From NCBI RefSeq assembly GCF_030272615.1, contig NC_081407.1, positions 374,591,018 through 374,655,017 on the forward strand: 64,000 nt of DNA, written 5' to 3'. Positions 1-10,747 of this stretch are shown in pieces. The translations under genes were made by a program, and so were the position numbers. Numbering within the stretch: the first letter of the stretch is position 1; each line of letters starts with the position of its first letter. The notes below the pieces were generated by a model. It searched no databases, had not been told where the DNA came from, and saw only the letters and a program-made list of their open reading frames with translations. The DNA is from Cryptomeria japonica (lineage: Eukaryota; Streptophyta; Pinopsida; Cupressales; Cupressaceae).

Positions 1-409
1 GTTTCTCTCTTTCTAGATCTCTTACTTTATCCTCGGTTGTCCTTAATGCATCAAGATTTTCAGTCAACTATGTGCTGAAATGTTCATGTTCTCTTTTCAT
101 TTCTTTTAGTTGATCATCTAGTGCTTTGTTCTTATCTTTCAATACTCCAATCATTTCTTCAGTCTCTTTAGATATACTATTCTCAGATGATGTCTCAATT
201 TCTTCCACTAACTCTTGAGAGTCCTGCAAATCATTAGATAATCTTCTTCTTACTTTCAGAGATTTTTGCATTTGCCTTTGCATGTCTGCAATCACTTGAT
301 TAGCATGATCCCGCTCTTCTTACAAATACACAATCCTCTAAGATTGTTTATAGCCTTCCATTGGTAAGATCTTTCTCTTTAGGTAGTTAAACCCTTTTCC
401 AAGATTCAG
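1..409 (-). pseudogene. ORF1 start (coiled-coil Gag-like protein) of element A, cut by window edge
   Basis: The minus strand carries a highly charged, heptad-like stretch (roughly 68-330) rich in Glu, Lys, Gln and Leu, typical of a coiled coil. It lies directly downstream of the primer-binding site and LTR at 410-1554, so it is the first internal coding region of element A. In-frame stops near the beginning (about 300-340) separate the presumed ATG around 360 from the longest open segment. Position and character match ORF1 of element D (48200-48850), which also begins with a coiled coil. The rest of A lies left of the window. A coiled-coil segment of a copia Gag is the best analogy; no enzymatic domain is visible. 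Confidence 0.55.
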
Positions 410-421
410 GCTCTGATACCA
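410..421 (-). other. Primer-binding site of element A (tRNA-iMet type)
   Basis: The reverse complement reads TGGTATCAGAGC, the standard initiator-methionine tRNA primer-binding site of plant LTR retrotransposons. It lies 2 bp from the LTR end at 424 and fixes the element's orientation as minus. Confidence 0.9.
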
Positions 422-423
422 AT

Positions 424-1554
424 TGTTAGGCCCAATATGGAAAGCTAATGTACTGAGAGGGGAGGGGTGAATCAGTACTTCAAAACTTTTCTCAAATAAT
501 AACTTTACAGTTATGCATAAACTGAATAGTGCAGTAACATAAAATAAAGCTAAAACAAATAGATAACAATCATACATGATTCACTCCATAACACATATAT
601 TTTGGTTACGCAGAAACTCTTCGTTAGAGAGAAAAACTGTGGTGGGGATGACACCCACAACTTCACTACTACAATAATAAAGATGCTCGGTTAGAGCTAC
701 ATTTCTAGCTATTTCTGATAGCTTACCCTATTAGGAGTATCAAGATCTATTAGATCTACCTTGCTAAAGGATTTTACAACACTTAAACTAAATGCTGCAC
801 CTAGTTAGAGGCTTTACAATTTATAGAATTGATTAGAGTCTTTTACCCTGTTAGAGGTATCTCTTACAACTTCAAAATATTACAATAAAATCATTACAAA
901 TATCTGCAACTTTACATCTAAAATGTTATAGCAGATTCTATGTGCTCAGAATAGATTACCTTGCTTATAGCATACCTCGGTAACCCATATAGTAACTCAG
1001 TAAACCATTATGTTTACTATGTTCTTCAACTGTTCTCTAAAAACCTTCTCGGTGACCTCTGTGTCTCTGTAACAGTCTTCTTACACTCATGCACACACAT
1101 GTACACTTATGCTATATAAATAGATCTCTTATGATGGTGATCCATTCATTGCTTCGATCTTATAAACACAATTTATCAAATGAATAAACATGCAAATTAC
1201 TTCATTGGTTAGATGACCTCAAAATCATACACAATCTTCTAGTGCAATTTCCAATGTGATAACTGTTAGATGTGCCTTGATATTGTAACACATTTTCATA
1301 TGCATGTCCAGGTTCAGTGAATCTAGTAACACATTTCACTCAGTGTATATCAACTCGGTGTGTCATCTTTGCTGCTCAGTAGACATAAAAAGATACTCAG
1401 TAGACAACTCAGTGTATACTACGTTCTGTGACTGCTTTCTTCTGTAATCGACTAGACTGTGCATACCGACTAAATATTTTAGTAGTAGTAACCGACTAGA
1501 GTATATAGAATGACTTTGGATATAAAACTAATGGCAATTTGATAAGTAGTAACA
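424..1554 (-). repeat. 5' LTR of element A (minus strand)
   Basis: On the minus strand the repeat starts TGTTAC and ends CCTAACA next to the primer-binding site. Near its 3' end it has the poly-C box (seen on + as GAGAGGGGAGGGGTGAATCAG at about 456-475) shared with the other copia-type LTRs here. The outer end is set by comparison with the related gypsy copy at 38.5 kb: homology to that element's gag leader resumes just after 1554. The expected target duplication would be CTTAG at 1555-1559; its partner is outside the window. Confidence 0.75.
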
Positions 1555-1559
1555 CTTAG

Positions 1560-3055
1560 GTTATTCACAACCTTCTACAAAAATCAATCATTCTATTCCT
1601 TTGACCACTCTGATGGCTAGTATTCCTACTTTCACTTCAAACATCATGGCTACATCAACTCAACATGTCATACCTACAATAATTAGTCATGGGGGCAATC
1701 CCTCTTCTTCAATAAGCCCTTCATCCTTACCCATGCCTACAATAAGTATTCCTCTTGTCTCTCACCCAATCAATGTGACGCAATGGGGCAATTCATCCAA
1801 TCATTATATTCCTCCTTTTAGTGTCCCATTTCCTACTCAATCATCTCCTATGCCTACTTACCATAGTGTCCCACCACATTATTCTAAATCAATGCCTTCT
1901 TTCAACAACATCACACCACCTTCTCAATCAAACATGTCTAATATGAATTCTTCAATCGAAGCAACCATTAGTAATCTTTCTCAAACCATGTCATCATTGA
2001 AACAACAAATTGCTTCCATGAGTCAATCCAAGTTTAGTGTGGCCACATTTGACATTGCGAGCCCACTTTCTCTTGATATTGTTAGAGTTGTCCCTCCTAA
2101 ACATGTTGAAGTCCCTCAATTGGAACTCTATAATGGAAAAGGTGATCCTTTAACACATGTCAAGACATTCCAAACATTGTGTACCGACTTTGCTTATGAT
2201 CAAATATTGCTTGCTAAATTATTTACTATAACATTGAGAGATAAGGATTTACAATGGTATTATTCTTTGCCTTCCTATTATATTACTTCTTTTCAACAAT
2301 TAGCAAATGCTTTTATTCAACAATTTCAAAACAACATAGGTCCTAAGATCACTTTGACTGATTTAATGCATTGTAAACAAGGTGTTAAAGAAAAAGTGAC
2401 TGATTTCATTGGTAGATATAAGCATTTGTGTTCTCAAATTTCTTTTCAAGTTCATGATAATTATATTCAAATAATTTTCATTTCTAATTTACAAAAAGAT
2501 ATTAGAGAAAAACTTCTCCTGTCTGAGTTTACTTCCTTTCCGCAGTTGTGCACAACACTTCACAATTATCAAATGGTTGTGAGTCAACTGGAGCAATCCA
2601 ATCCTATGGCTTTGAGTGATAAGGGTGACAGTGCTCAACAACCTTTTGTGAAGTTCAAACCTAGCAAAGTATTCATCAAATTCAATGACAACATCAACAA
2701 CAACAATGTGAATGCTACAACAGACGTGCCTCCTATTTCTAAATTTTTCAAAAGAGAAAGACAATTTACTCCTTTGAATGAATCTTAACATAGCATTATG
2801 TCTTAGTTGTTACAAAGAAATACTATCAAACTTCCTCCAATAAAACCAGTTGACCCTTCTAAGGCAGCCTCACCTTACTTTGATAATAATTCTTTTTGTC
2901 AATTTCATTGTCAACCTGGTCATGACACTTTTTGCATTATAAAGTAGGATTCAAGATTTGATTGATAATAATACTATATTTGTGGTAGGTGTGAATGATA
3001 AGGGAAATAAATTAGTAGCCCCTCCTAATCAAAATCTTAATATTTTTTACTGATC
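1560..3055 (+). pseudogene. gag of gypsy copy 1
   Basis: A long open frame (1601-2788, 395 codons) has a low-complexity Ser/Pro/Thr/Asn N-terminus, then a Retrotrans_gag-like core beginning around 2130 with the hallmark 'NGKGDPLTHVKTF' and 'DLQWYYSLP'. A knuckle of the form C-x2-H-x4-H follows near 2899-2930, but its last cysteine region is disrupted by a frameshift and stops. The frame closes at 2788 and the knuckle part continues with several stops. Copy 2 encodes a clearly homologous protein with an intact knuckle. The product would form the virus-like particle. The start codon is uncertain because element A interrupts the upstream leader. Confidence 0.85.
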
Positions 3056-3117
3056 CTTTACCTTCTCATACCTCTAACACGATTGAGACTGAACATACCT
3101 CTTTCTCTCCTTCTGAT

Positions 3118-3657
3118 GTGACTACCACGGTTCACAATTTGGTGAATATGGTAGAGAAAAAAAGAAAACCTAAGGATCTATGTATCAAATTTGACCCTAG
3201 TGAGACCATTAGAGCACCCGATGGACCTCTATACATAGTTGCAAAGATTCAAGAAATACCTTGTCATGGTGTGCTTATCGACCCCTCTTGCATGGTTAAT
3301 GTCATCACTAAGGAGTATCTTTTCACTTTATTTTTGCATAAACCAATCTATGATGACAGTAATATGGTCGTTAAGTTATTTGATGGATTCTCTTGTCCTA
3401 CCATTGGTTCTATCACACTTCCTATTGAGGTTCACACTAGATCTATGGATGTCAACTTTGTTATCATTCCTTCCTTTGAGCAATTCCATGTGAAGTTGGG
3501 CTATCCTTGGCTATCTTCCATGAAGGCTATTGCTTCTCCAATCCATAAATATTTGAAATTTCCCCATAATGGAGAAATCATAACTATTAACCATAGCTTA
3601 TTTCAACCAGCTGAAAGAAGCCGAGGTATTGCTATTGATTTATTTTGGCCTAAATAG
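3118..3657 (+). pseudogene. Retropepsin-like aspartic protease domain of gypsy copy 1
   Basis: A 179-codon open frame lies in a different frame from gag. It matches the plant gypsy protease layout: 'RAPDGPLYIVAKI', then 'GVLIDPSCMVNVI' at the active-site loop, then a beta-strand-rich C-terminus ending 'VKLGYPWLSSMKAI'. The canonical D-S/T-G is D-P-S here. The same D-P-S-C is present in copy 2, so it is a family feature. Processing of Gag would be its expected role; activity with this loop is unknown. Confidence 0.75.
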
Positions 3658-4626
3658 TTTCAATCTCTTCCACAAAGAAGAGATGCTCTCTTTCAATCTT
3701 ATCAAAAGTGGAAGAAAGACATGATCATATCCTTAAAAGAACCTAGAACTCCAATAATTGACATTCCTATCAATCTTGAAGATGAGGTTCTTCTCTTGAC
3801 GGATAGAACTAACCTTCCTCCTAAGGAAGATTCCCAACCTATTGTAATGGATAAAACTATGCCTTCTCCTAAGAAGAATATCAATATTCCTCCTAAGGTT
3901 AGACCTGTACCTCCTCCTCATGATGGACCTGGTCTCCTTCCTACATGAAACATTCCTCCTTTATATGGTGCAGTTCCACCTCCTTGCTCTTATAGAGAGA
4001 AGAGATTTGCCTCTCCTCTCGTTCAACCTAAAGTACCTCAACCTAAACCTTCAACTATCAGAGATGAGAATATTTCCCCTTCAACAACTATTCCTCCTTC
4101 TTAGTCTTCCACTAAGACTCGACAAAATCATTGTGTGAGAGACTGCTGATGAAAGCATCGTGCTCAAGCTTGTGAAGTTGTACCTCAAAATATTCAGTCT
4201 CCCAAAACACCAATAGTTGACATGATTCCCTTTTCTCCTAAACAAGATGTTGAACCTACATCTCCAAATCATAAGTTGCAAAAAACATGTGATGGTTTTA
4301 CTCCTATTTGTGTTCACGCTCCTCTTTCTATAAATCTTGATGAAGAAATAGGTGAAAATATTATTCATGATGGCAATACAACTCCTAATTTTTCTGATAG
4401 TGACTATGAATATGTTGATGTGGACAAACATTTATCTACAGAGTTTTCAAAAGCCTCAATCCTAGCTCCTAGAAAGAAACAAAGTAACTTAGCCCATGAG
4501 AATAGTCCTTGTTTGGAACTTGTGATAGCTCCATCTTCTGTTCTCGATGTCGCTCATTTGGTGTGTTTACTGCCATGCCAAAATAGTGATCAACAAGATC
4601 AGGAGGTGGATGACATGCTAGATTAG
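3658..4626 (+). pseudogene. Proline-rich/acidic C-terminal region of gypsy copy 1
   Basis: Downstream of the protease, in the same frame, open segments 3721-3948 and 4222-4626 are separated by stops and small indels. The first is proline-rich (repeated Pro-Pro, 'IPPKVRPVPPP'); the second is acidic and includes 'YEYVDVDKHLS'. Copy 2 encodes homologous sequence at 40676-41575. In an autonomous gypsy element this is where RT would start, yet no RT motif is found. I do not recognise a named domain. Confidence 0.6.
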
Positions 4627-4783
4627 CTTCATTAGCACTATAGATCCTCTATTTCTCTCTCTTTTCTTTCTCTTTTGTGACCATTCCTCTGTGTGTATCC
4701 CTTTTCTTCTATGTTCCCTAGTAATGTCTACTTGAGGATGATGCAAAGAATTGAGATCTCTTTTGGTCTCTTTCATGTTGACT

Positions 4784-5363
4784 TTTCCAGAGTGCCATTG
4801 GATTTTGTCTCTGCCAACCGTACTTCTCCTCATGGCCGCCACCGCGGTCACAGCTCCTCTGCTCACCGCTCTTAGACCCCGCAGTCCCAACCTCCTTGTC
4901 TCTCCTCAGGTAGGAGAGATGATGCTTGGTGACACTGCTCAACTTCTCCTCCACATCGTGGCTCTTCCTCAGGGTGGACCTTTGCTGCTCCTGTGACTTT
5001 TGCTCATCCCACTGGTGATGATTCTAGGTGGCCCTCTACCACCACTTCTAAATTTCCTCGCTTGGCCCTAGCAATCTCACCTCCCAGGTAGGAGGAAGGA
5101 GAAATTGATAAAGATCCTGAAGATGGGTGGTCTGTGTCGGACCCAACTCCTGGCCCCGTTGATGTGTGGGGCAAGAAAGATGATCCTGATCCCCCTCCCT
5201 CGGCTCCCACTGCTTAGGCTACCCGAGGAAGTTTTTGATGAATAGCTTGTTTTTTTTGTTTCCGGTCACTAACCATGTGACTCTCACAGGCTGATCTTGT
5301 ATCCCTGACCTTTCTTTGTGAATATGTACTTTAATATTTTTAATTAATAGAGAAGGCCTATTC
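4784..5363 (+). other. Copy-specific GC-rich segment of gypsy copy 1
   Basis: Alignment by eye with copy 2 (break near 41728) shows about 580 bases present only here. Flanks match on both sides ('catgttgact' on the left, 'ttccctttcttccaagg' on the right). About 4790-5215 is markedly GC-rich compared with its surroundings and has short proline- and aspartate-rich frames. No target duplication is obvious, so a deletion in copy 2 is as possible as an insertion here. The A-run at its right edge also matches copy 2 and is not proof of a retroposon tail. Confidence 0.55.
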
Positions 5364-5565
5364 ATCAAAAAAACACCTTCTATTCCCTTTCTTCCAAGGT
5401 AGTTTCCTTTCTTTAGGGAATGACGACTTTTATATGCATATATATATGGTATATATGAGTTATCATACAACATATTGACCCCGAGGAAAGTGAAACTAAC
5501 TCATAATTTGTGTTTGTGTTAATTATCCTTGTGTTTATTCTTGAATTAAATCCTTGCGATAACGT

Positions 5566-5566
<1 letters not shown>

Positions 5567-5635
<69 letters not shown>
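5567..5635. repeat. (CT)n microsatellite
   Basis: An uninterrupted CT dinucleotide run of about 69 bases lies in the 3' non-coding part of gypsy copy 1. Copy 2 has only a short, interrupted CT-rich stretch at the matching place (about 43045-43070), so the array expanded after the copies diverged. Confidence 0.97.
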
Positions 5636-5640
<5 letters not shown>

Positions 5641-5998
5641 CTCTCTTGGGTTTATTCTACCTTAAAGCAATCACTTTTGATAAGGTGTGCACGATTGCTT
5701 TAATGTGGGGGCATACACTCAACTCATATTTTCCTTCTTGATACTCAAAGTTACTTAGTAAACTTGGCTTTACTTTATAATTTTTTGGTGTCCTTGTTTT
5801 TCATGACTCATAGTGAGGGAAACCCTGCTACATGTAGTTGTGGTACTTCCCTCTTAATGTTCCCTTTTACTTTGTCAATCGATGTCATAATTTTCTTAGT
5901 CTACTGTGGGCTTGGTGTATCTTGCCTCCTTGATGTGGTGAAATTTTTTCAATCTTATTTCCTTGTACTTTACCGGTAGTATTAGTGTATTCTTATAC

Positions 5999-6020
5999 TC
6001 CCGCTAAAGTGGGGCTTAAA
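5999..6020 (+). other. Polypurine tract of gypsy copy 1
   Basis: The purine-rich stretch 'aaagtggggcttaaa' directly precedes TGTAG at 6021. Copy 2 has 'aaagtgggggctaaa' directly before its 3' LTR at 43440. Confidence 0.7.
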
Positions 6021-6623
6021 TGTAGCATCATAAAATTGCGTCACATTGGTGAAACGAATCCCTAAGCCTGATTGGAGACCCAAGACATGCTCACACTGCC
6101 CGAAGCTTACATTTCCTTGCACCCCACACTCAAGGGCGTGGCGCCCCTATCCTTGCCCTATTTTGGGCCCCTTCCATTCAAATTTTGCATTGCGATTTTC
6201 ATTTTTGGAAGCAAGAAAGGTTTCCCTATGTCGACCTATAACAAAAAATCAGTCAATTAACCCTAATTGATGAATATATAAGACACATTCTCCCTCCCAT
6301 TTGCAAAAGTCAATGAGTTCAATAAGTCAAGAAGAAAAAATCAAGTGCATAAGAAAAATCAAGCATTCATGCATTCAAGTGTCCAATCAAGCATCCATTG
6401 ATCATCTCAAGTCTCCTTTCAAGGCTAGGTGTTGCATTCAAGTCAAGGATTCAACCATCAATTCTACATATTCTTTCAAACAACTCTATCAACATTTCAA
6501 TTACATCCTCCCTTGAGGTGAATTCCATTTCAGTCATTTACTTTCATTACTTGCAAGTACTTTTCATCATTTGGTTAGTTCCAAAATTGGGGTTTGACCT
6601 GAAGGAAAACCCCCAATCCCAAT
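6021..6623 (+). repeat. 3' LTR of gypsy copy 1, truncated
   Basis: The sequence starts TGTAGCATCATAAAATTG and follows the copy 2 LTRs (35817-37024 and 43440-44549) for about 600 bases. A TATA box (TATATAAG, 6276-6283) lies at the position matching TATTTAAG (36156-36163) in copy 2. Similarity stops abruptly at 6623, where another LTR-like sequence starting TGTAGTCAC begins. The remaining half of this LTR was not found elsewhere in the window. Confidence 0.75.
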
Positions 6624-7581
6624 TGTAGTCACATAAATCTATCCAGTTTAATTAAATAAATATTTGCTATTTATTTGATTAAAAACCCACTATCCATCAG
6701 TTAATTAAATGAACATTTAATTAATTCATCTTCAAATATTCTCCTATTAATTAAAGAAATTATTGAATTTATTTCAATTAATTCATTAAACCAAATTCAC
6801 GATCAATTAAATAAATAAATCCTATTTATTTAATTTAATCCCCTTTCCTCTTTTAAATAAATAATTAAAAACATTTATTTAAATCATTTAAACCCCCACT
6901 TGCATTTTGCTACAAATGCAAGTTGTAACCACAAGTTGAAATAAATAAATTTTATTTTAATTTAAATTCTATTTTCCCTCACCCACCAAACCCACTTGCA
7001 ATCCTAACCCCCTTCTAGATTCTTCTAAACCCCTTTCTAAATTAGCCTAACCCATCCCCTAATTATTGTCACATTCCTAAGCAACTTGAAGTCACTTCTC
7101 AAAGACTCCAAAGTCTTTGAAAAGCATTTAATGCATTATGTGTCCAACAAGCTAACCTCTAAAGTTTTCCAAACCACTTATGGCTCTTAAATGACCATTA
7201 ATGGTTAAATCAACTTGCACCCATGGCTAAAGACTTTAACCCCTAACTCAACCCTCATGTGACCCATGTGTCTCCTCAAGCATTTATTGCTTTGACCATG
7301 GTTATCCCTTTAACCTTTGCACAAGAGTTTATCCATTGGATAAAAGCATTATTCTTTGGATAATGAATTTATTCACTCAACCCAACCTTGACCTTAACTC
7401 CCAAGTTAACTCTTAGGTCATTTCAAGCATTTAATGCTTATTCCCTCTCCTCTCAACTCATCTCATGTTGACACTTGTCATCCTGGGATTGGGTTGAAAT
7501 CCCTCACATGGATTGAATATCATTCAATCCTGACCCTTGTTGAGATTACTCAATCTCAACCATCCATTGCTCCATTTTTCT

Positions 7582-7590
7582 TATAAATAG
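7582..7590 (+). promoter_or_regulatory. TATA box of the LTR-like sequence
   Basis: TATAAATAG sits in an otherwise non-coding region with a plausible transcription start about 30 bases downstream, as expected for an LTR promoter. Confidence 0.5.
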
Positions 7591-8069
7591 AGTCCATTTC
7601 TTCATAATCTAGATCCTGAAAACTTGTATGCATTTACATTATAGCCATTTTTAGAGAGCATTAGATAATCAATCATATTCACTCTTTTGTTTTAAAATCA
7701 ACACTAGCTAATTAGATAATCTCTTATTTTAGCTCTTGTTCACATTTGCATAACATTTTAGATTAATCATCATTTCAATCTTGAATCTTCATAATGCATC
7801 CATAGTACAAAAAGCTGCTGAGAGCTACACTAATTTGGAACTTGGAGAGGAGAGGAACAAGGGAGAAGGAGCTAAGAGCATGGTAGAAGGCATTTGGAAA
7901 TGCCTTGTTGTATTTTCTTCCATAGTTAAATATTTCATCATGTTTTTAGTGTCTCTTTTGGTATGCTTGCTTAGACTAGTTTTTGGTTGATTAACTCTAA
8001 CTTTTATCTTTGTTTGAATCTAACAAAAAAAAAATTAATAACTTTTTGACTGTTTAGCTTGACACACAG

Positions 8070-8336
8070 GTCGTGCTTCGACACTTTTGTTCGCGCTTTA
8101 GCGCTATTTCCATTTAGTGGTCTAGCGCTTTTGTTTCTACAATAGCGCTATTGTCCAAAGTTTAGCACTTCTATCTAAAGTCTAGCGCTTTTGTCTTTTT
8201 ATTAGAACTTTTGTTTCTATATTAGCGCATTTGTCCTTATGCATTAATATCCTTCTTTAGCGCTTTTGTCTATATTTTAGCGCATTTGTGTTAAGTAGCA
8301 CTTCTATTTTTATACAAAGTAGCACTATTGTAACAG
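8070..8336 (+). repeat. Degenerate tandem repeat with TAGCGC core
   Basis: About a dozen imperfect units of roughly 20-25 bases contain variants of 'tctagcgcttttgt' (TAGCGC, TAGCGCA, TAGCACT, TAGAACT). The units differ by C-to-T and G-to-A changes and spacing. The array lies inside the presumed LTR or leader. Confidence 0.8.
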
Positions 8337-8465
8337 AACATTGTAAAAAAGCCCTTGTAACCGATAAAATCATTTTTCTTAGGCTTGTGGAAGCCCACCA
8401 TATATTCGTATTTTACTAACTTTTCATTTCGTGTGCAAGTTTTAAACTAACTCTTTTTGTTGCTT

Positions 8466-8690
8466 AAGATCAAAATTTTCATTTGGTGCTTTAAAACTTA
8501 CAAAACAAATTTTTGTTTTTCATGCAAGATAGGCAACTGGAAAAAATTTTATTTGGTGCTTAAAAATAAAAAACACTTCATTTTGGTGCTCTAAAACTCA
8601 CAAACAAATTTGCTTTCATTGCAAGTTAGGATTCACTTATATTTGGTGCTTAAAACAAAACAAAACAAATCTCATTTCTTGCATCAAACT
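8466..8690 (+). repeat. Degenerate tandem repeat with TTTGGTGCT core
   Basis: Four diverged copies begin 'tttggtgct(t/c)ta' or 'tttggtgcttaaaa' (about 8479, 8551, 8584 and 8642), each followed by an A-rich stretch and often by 'gcaagttag' or 'gcaagatag'. Spacing is about 35-75 bases. No coding potential is seen. Confidence 0.65.
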
Positions 8691-9903
8691 TAAGGAAAAA
8701 CTCACAATCAACACTTCAATTTTTGGGCAAATAAAACGAACAATCAACTTGTCTCATTTTGCAAAACGATTTATTTTAGGCAAACGTTCTTTTCATTAAG
8801 TTGACCAGGATTTCATTTGTTTTCCTAGTTTACTCAACACATTGCATTTGAAGTTAAAAAGAACACCATGGTTGTTGGAGCAACATCTCCAAATAGATAG
8901 ATCATCATTGCACTGACAAGTTAAAAAGAACAAGTGTATTTTGTGTTTGGCAAACTTGTGCAAAAGAGTTTGTCGAGTGGTCCTACTTCTAACACACACT
9001 ATCCTCTCCCTTGGCTTTCGTGGTCCTAGGTGCAAGGGAAAAGTGTTAGTAACACTCAAGTTTCATCTTTTTAAGAGAGGCCTGCCAAGAGATCGATCAC
9101 TCTTGGGAATGACCTTGCACGGTAAATCCTTTGAGCTCCTATAGAAATCAGGTGAGAGCGAAAGTTGTAGCCTTGGATATAGTTGTTCCTACAGTGTAAC
9201 TTGCTGAAAGGACAAATGGGCCCCACCACAAGTTACAAGGCTCTTAAGTGAGTCACTACAGAATGAACTTATGTCCAAAAACATCAAAAATTACTAAACA
9301 CCTTTATGTAGTAGCCCACCCATTCTATTGACTGAGGATATTTGTGATAAATTCAGTGCAAGAGCATAGAAGATTTTTCTCCCAAGATACTCACCATACA
9401 TATTTCCTTGAGTATAAACATAGCTTTTTCAAAGGTTACTTGTAACCTGATAAAAGTGGTGACTCCCCCATCATAGGGATTATCTATTTGTTATGCTCGT
9501 GCAAGACTTAGTATATCACATCCTTACCTACCACAGTGGAATTCATAAGGTATGTAGTACCAAAGTTGAAGAAATATCAAGATGTGGGCTGAAATTATCG
9601 CAACTGGCCATTTGACTTTAGGGATAAAGAGTGTTTGAAGTGTTTTTCATTTTGAGTCAAGACCAGTGCAAATTGAGCCAACTTCAGGCTTTGGAAACAC
9701 CTAAAATACATTTGAAGGGAAGGTTCATAAAAAGTTCAAAAGATTGGGTTGATCTAGACCCATACTTACTTATGCCTTTTGAGGCAACATTCTTGTGTTT
9801 GTGTGCTTCCTTTGTTTTCTTGTCAAAGAAACATCATAAATCCTATTCCAAAACAAGTATTCATCCAACACAAACATTTTAAAAAACAAGAGATCAAAAA
9901 CAA

Positions 9904-10314
9904 GTGCAAATAACAAAAGTATCAAACTATATGACCATTCTTCACATCTTAAGAAAGAAGAATCTTCATCAACATATCAACTTGAAAAGAAGACCATTGA
10001 GCTCAAAGGATTTTATCAAAAGGAGGAAATTATTCTATCTTAATAGACAAATCTTTGTCTCTCATAGAAATTTCTTACGTCACATGCATTTATATCTTCA
10101 AGGAAAATCAAATGAATTTGATCAAGAGTCTCTAAACCACAGAGCTTTTACTCAATATAGAGCTTTGAGTTATCACAAGAACAAAGGAGGCAAAATCAAT
10201 CCTGACTTCTTTCCAGACAATTGCATCACATATAACGTAGCTTGGGAAGAACCACCAACTCCCAAAAGAGAAGAGGAAGAATTTGTCTCCTATGTAACAC
10301 AAAGTTTTTATTGA
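9904..10314 (+). CDS. 136-codon ORF upstream of Tat gag, unknown
   Basis: An open frame of 136 codons lies between the presumed leader and gag. It is basic at the N-terminus (many Lys, Arg and His) and acidic near the end ('PKREEEEFVSYV'). I do not recognise a domain. Ogre-type elements are known for an additional ORF upstream of gag, so this could be a remnant of such an ORF. It could equally be a chance frame in AT-rich leader sequence. No start context or homologue in the window helps decide. Confidence 0.25.
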   Translation: MQITKVSNYMTILHILRKKNLHQHINLKRRPLSSKDFIKRRKLFYLNRQIFVSHRNFLRHMHLYLQGKSNEFDQESLNHRAFTQYRALSYHKNKGGKINPDFFPDNCITYNVAWEEPPTPKREEEEFVSYVTQSFY

Positions 10315-10747
10315 AGTTAGCATCTCATCCATTCCCACATTCACACATCATCAATCCATTCCAACTCTCAAAACATTAAGAGGTTCTTGTCCTAAGTTTT
10401 ATTTCGATATTGCTTGAACCAAACACAAACACATCACTTTTAGAGTGTCTCTACATCTAGGATAAACTCATCCTAAGAGGCATTTCTATGCAGGTTAAAA
10501 CTGGTCTATGAGTGAATCCTCTCATTACTAGGTAGTTGGGTCTGTAACACATCTCAGATCTCTCTAAACCTTGTCATATCAAACTTTGTCAATCAAACAG
10601 AACAAGCAATTCAAGAAAGAACTTTGGTAACATCTATCTTTAGTGCTAGAGATCCGTATGCAAAACACTCCACCAAACATCAATCTTTCATTCCATCACC
10701 AACTCATTATCATTTTCATCAAACTTCAACAAAAACTTGTAAACAAA

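Larger units (their letters stand above)
1555..6623 (+). mobile_element. Non-autonomous Ty3/gypsy element with gag and protease only, copy 1
   Basis: This is the internal region and partial 3' LTR of a gypsy-type element whose left end is interrupted by element A. It encodes a Retrotrans_gag-type Gag with a C-x2-H-x4-H-x4-C knuckle, an aspartic-protease-like domain and a proline-rich C-terminal part, followed by about 0.8 kb of non-coding sequence, a polypurine tract and an LTR. There is no RT, RNase H or integrase. Copy 2 (35817-44549) has the same organisation, so the lack of pol is a family trait and not a local deletion. Gag-only elements with LTRs are known as TR-GAG-type elements; assignment to that class is inference. 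Confidence 0.8.
6624..9460 (+). repeat. LTR-like sequence, possibly the 5' LTR and leader of the Tat-type element
   Basis: It begins TGTAGTCACATAAATC at the point where the LTR of copy 1 is interrupted. AT-rich repeats of 'ttaattaaataaat' (6650-6960), a TATA box at 7582 and long non-coding sequence follow. A TGGTGACTCCCCC sequence near 9465 resembles a gypsy primer-binding site and could mark the LTR end. No matching 3' LTR is visible after the Tat integrase, so both the boundary and the link to the Tat element are inferred. Nothing convincingly coding is seen here. Confidence 0.4.

Noticed and set aside
410-421. tRNA-like sequence (also at 26725, 31090, 48150 and 56084)
   Set aside because: Only the 12-base primer-binding complement of the tRNA 3' end is present; no tRNA gene.
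5764-6270. Short plus-strand frames around the 3' LTR of gypsy copy 1
   Set aside because: Fall across the polypurine tract and LTR; no domain.
7781-7990. 69-codon frame with a hydrophobic C-terminus
   Set aside because: Lies in LTR-like sequence downstream of a TATA box; short and with no relative in the window, so more likely leader sequence.
8070-8690. Possible CRISPR-like repeat array
   Set aside because: Units are degenerate, without constant-length unique spacers, in a plant LTR context.
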